This document shows, piece after piece, positions 62,955 through 64,000 of a stretch of DNA of 64,000 bases; position 1 is the first letter of the stretch; every line of letters starts with the position of its first letter. The DNA is taken from contig JADJAG010000005.1 of NCBI GenBank assembly GCA_016704325.1, positions 310,001 through 374,000 on the forward strand. The letters run 5' to 3'. Below the pieces are notes generated by a model that did not search any database, was not told the origin of the DNA, and worked only from the letters and a program-made list of their open reading frames with translations. A program made the position numbers and the translations under genes. The DNA comes from Chitinophagaceae bacterium. GTDB lineage: Bacteria > Bacteroidota > Bacteroidia > Chitinophagales > UBA10324.

Positions 62955-64000
62955 TTATCTTTTAGCGTTCAGCTGTGCAATACTCCTGATGCGTGCTTCT
63001 GCCATTTCATTAGCCGCTTTGTGTGTTGGTACTTTCTTTTCGTGAGAGAGTTTAAATATGCTGAGTGTGCGCTGATAGATTTTCTCAGTTTCCGTTTTCA
63101 CACGTTCCCTGTTATATACTTCCAGTTCCATACCCACATTGATCAATCCACCGGCATTAATCACAAAATCAGGGGCATATAAAATTCCTTTTTCGAGCAA
63201 CATTTGTCCGTGTATCTCTTCATCTGCAAGTTGATTATTGGCGGCACCGGCGATAATCGCGCATTTCAACAGTTCAATGTTTTCACTATTTACCGTTGCA
63301 CCCAAAGCACATGGTGCATAGATATCCATGTCTGCCGAATAAGTATCTTCCGTTTTGATCACGGTTACTTTAAACCGTTTACTGATTTCAGCAAGCCGAT
63401 CTTCGAAAATATCTGTGACCATAATTTCTGCTCCCTCCTTATCCAGGAAAGCTACCAGGTGTTCACCTACATGGCCAATGCCCTGCACCATTACCTTCTT
63501 GCCTTTCAAAGAATCATTACCGTATGCTTTATTGGCCGCAGCTTTCATTCCCATATAAACGCCAAGTGCTGTGAATGGCGAGGGGTCTCCGCCGCCACCC
63601 AGGTATTCCGGTAATCCTGTCACATATTTGGTTTCCCTTGAAATCCATTCCATATCATCTTTCGAAGTTCCGACATCTTCGGCGGTGATATACTTTCCGC
63701 TCAGGCTTTGCACAAATTTCCCATAACGGCGAAAAAGCGCTTCCGTCTTATCCGTTCTTGAATTGCCTATGATGACGGCCTTCCCTCCTCCCAGGTGTAA
63801 ACCTGTTATGGCGGCTTTATAGGTCATTCCGCGAGATAACCTAAGCGCATCGGTCACTGCTTCCCTGTCATTGGAATAATTCCAGAAACGCGTACCACCC
63901 AGTGCGGGACCTAGTACGGTATTATGCACGGCGATGATAGATTTCAATCCTGATGCGCGATCATGGCAAAAGACCACTTGCTCATGGTCCATGGAGGTCA
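62955..64000 (-). CDS. Leucine/Glu/Phe/Val dehydrogenase, 5' end beyond window
   Basis: NAD-dependent amino acid dehydrogenase. Motifs: LGPALGGTRFWNY, LSRGMTYKAAITGLHLGGGK (catalytic Lys in GGGK context), ITAEDVGTSKDDM, VMVQGIGHVGEHL (Rossmann loop), APCALGATVNSENI and DFVINAGGLINVGMEL. The ATG at 63992 is unlikely to be the start. From memory, related proteins carry roughly 15-25 residues before MDHEQVVFC, and the frame stays open to the window edge. Thus the gene continues past base 64000. Confidence 0.9.
   Translation of the reverse strand, partial: TSMDHEQVVFCHDRASGLKSIIAVHNTVLGPALGGTRFWNYSNDREAVTDALRLSRGMTYKAAITGLHLGGGKAVIIGNSRTDKTEALFRRYGKFVQSLSGKYITAEDVGTSKDDMEWISRETKYVTGLPEYLGGGGDPSPFTALGVYMGMKAAANKAYGNDSLKGKKVMVQGIGHVGEHLVAFLDKEGAEIMVTDIFEDRLAEISKRFKVTVIKTEDTYSADMDIYAPCALGATVNSENIELLKCAIIAGAANNQLADEEIHGQMLLEKGILYAPDFVINAGGLINVGMELEVYNRERVKTETEKIYQRTLSIFKLSHEKKVPTHKAANEMAEARIRSIAQLNAKR

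Overview
The window is chromosomal DNA of a Bacteroidota bacterium. Evidence read from the sequence: several exported proteins end in type IX secretion (T9SS) sorting tails; a PorE-like protein with TPR, PD40, CRD and OmpA domains; a HmuY/TonB-receptor locus; a Bacteroidota-type porin; a long NusB; and repeated TAnnTTTG (-7) promoter boxes, some with TTTG/TTTC about 19-21 bases upstream. KdsA and LpxK show that a lipid A/Kdo outer membrane is made. The order or genus cannot be fixed from sequence alone. Genes are dense and mostly housekeeping; there is no phage, insertion sequence or CRISPR array.

Layout. 1-757: 5' part of a TIR-domain protein that runs off the left edge. 830-8642: RluD-type pseudouridine synthase, a TPR membrane protein, an ABC-F ATPase and a pair of exported M16 peptidases. 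8822-16591: envelope sugar region, with a GNAT acetyltransferase, a glycosyltransferase with a CTG start, an AT-rich minus-strand block (LamG-T9SS protein, FkbM methyltransferase, glycosyltransferase, second FkbM methyltransferase), then kdsA. 16914-25709: PorE-like gene (frameshifted), queE, folD, lepA (frameshifted), an AI-2E family permease, a small conserved protein and proS. 25830-37146: surface proteins, with a Tyr/Gly-rich lipoprotein, a FadL-like porin, ubiD, and a three-gene heme-uptake-like locus of two HmuY paralogues around a TonB-dependent receptor, then another T9SS cargo. 37195-48280: PafA-like phosphatase, zinc-ribbon protein, Nif3 protein, lpxK, purine nucleoside phosphorylase, porin, two exported proteins of uncertain function and ruvB. 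48471-57784: tRNA-Pro, a BatA-like / defective dihydroorotase / DUF4199 / GT2 operon, a nucleotide-sugar epimerase, a GT4 enzyme, rpsU, a Xer recombinase and hpf. 58073-61703: the tRNA-Thr-Tyr-Gly-Thr / tuf / tRNA-Trp / secE / nusG / rplK translation cluster. 61859-64000: nusB and a leucine-dehydrogenase-type gene cut by the right edge.

Most notable points: (1) three genes (GNAT, PorE-like, lepA) each carry an apparent one-base loss within 12.3 kb, two in otherwise highly conserved or typical genes, which suggests base-call errors unless confirmed; (2) a HmuY paralogue that has a T9SS tail instead of a lipid anchor, paired with a probably lipid-anchored one; (3) a dihydroorotase homologue that lost metal and catalytic residues; (4) a tRNA-like remnant before tuf; (5) rplK ends in a strong hairpin and is not followed by rplA; (6) a 10-bp inverted repeat that brackets the putative ubiD promoter box. 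I found no convincing wholly new system. The HmuY-T9SS pair and the left-edge TIR protein are the best leads.
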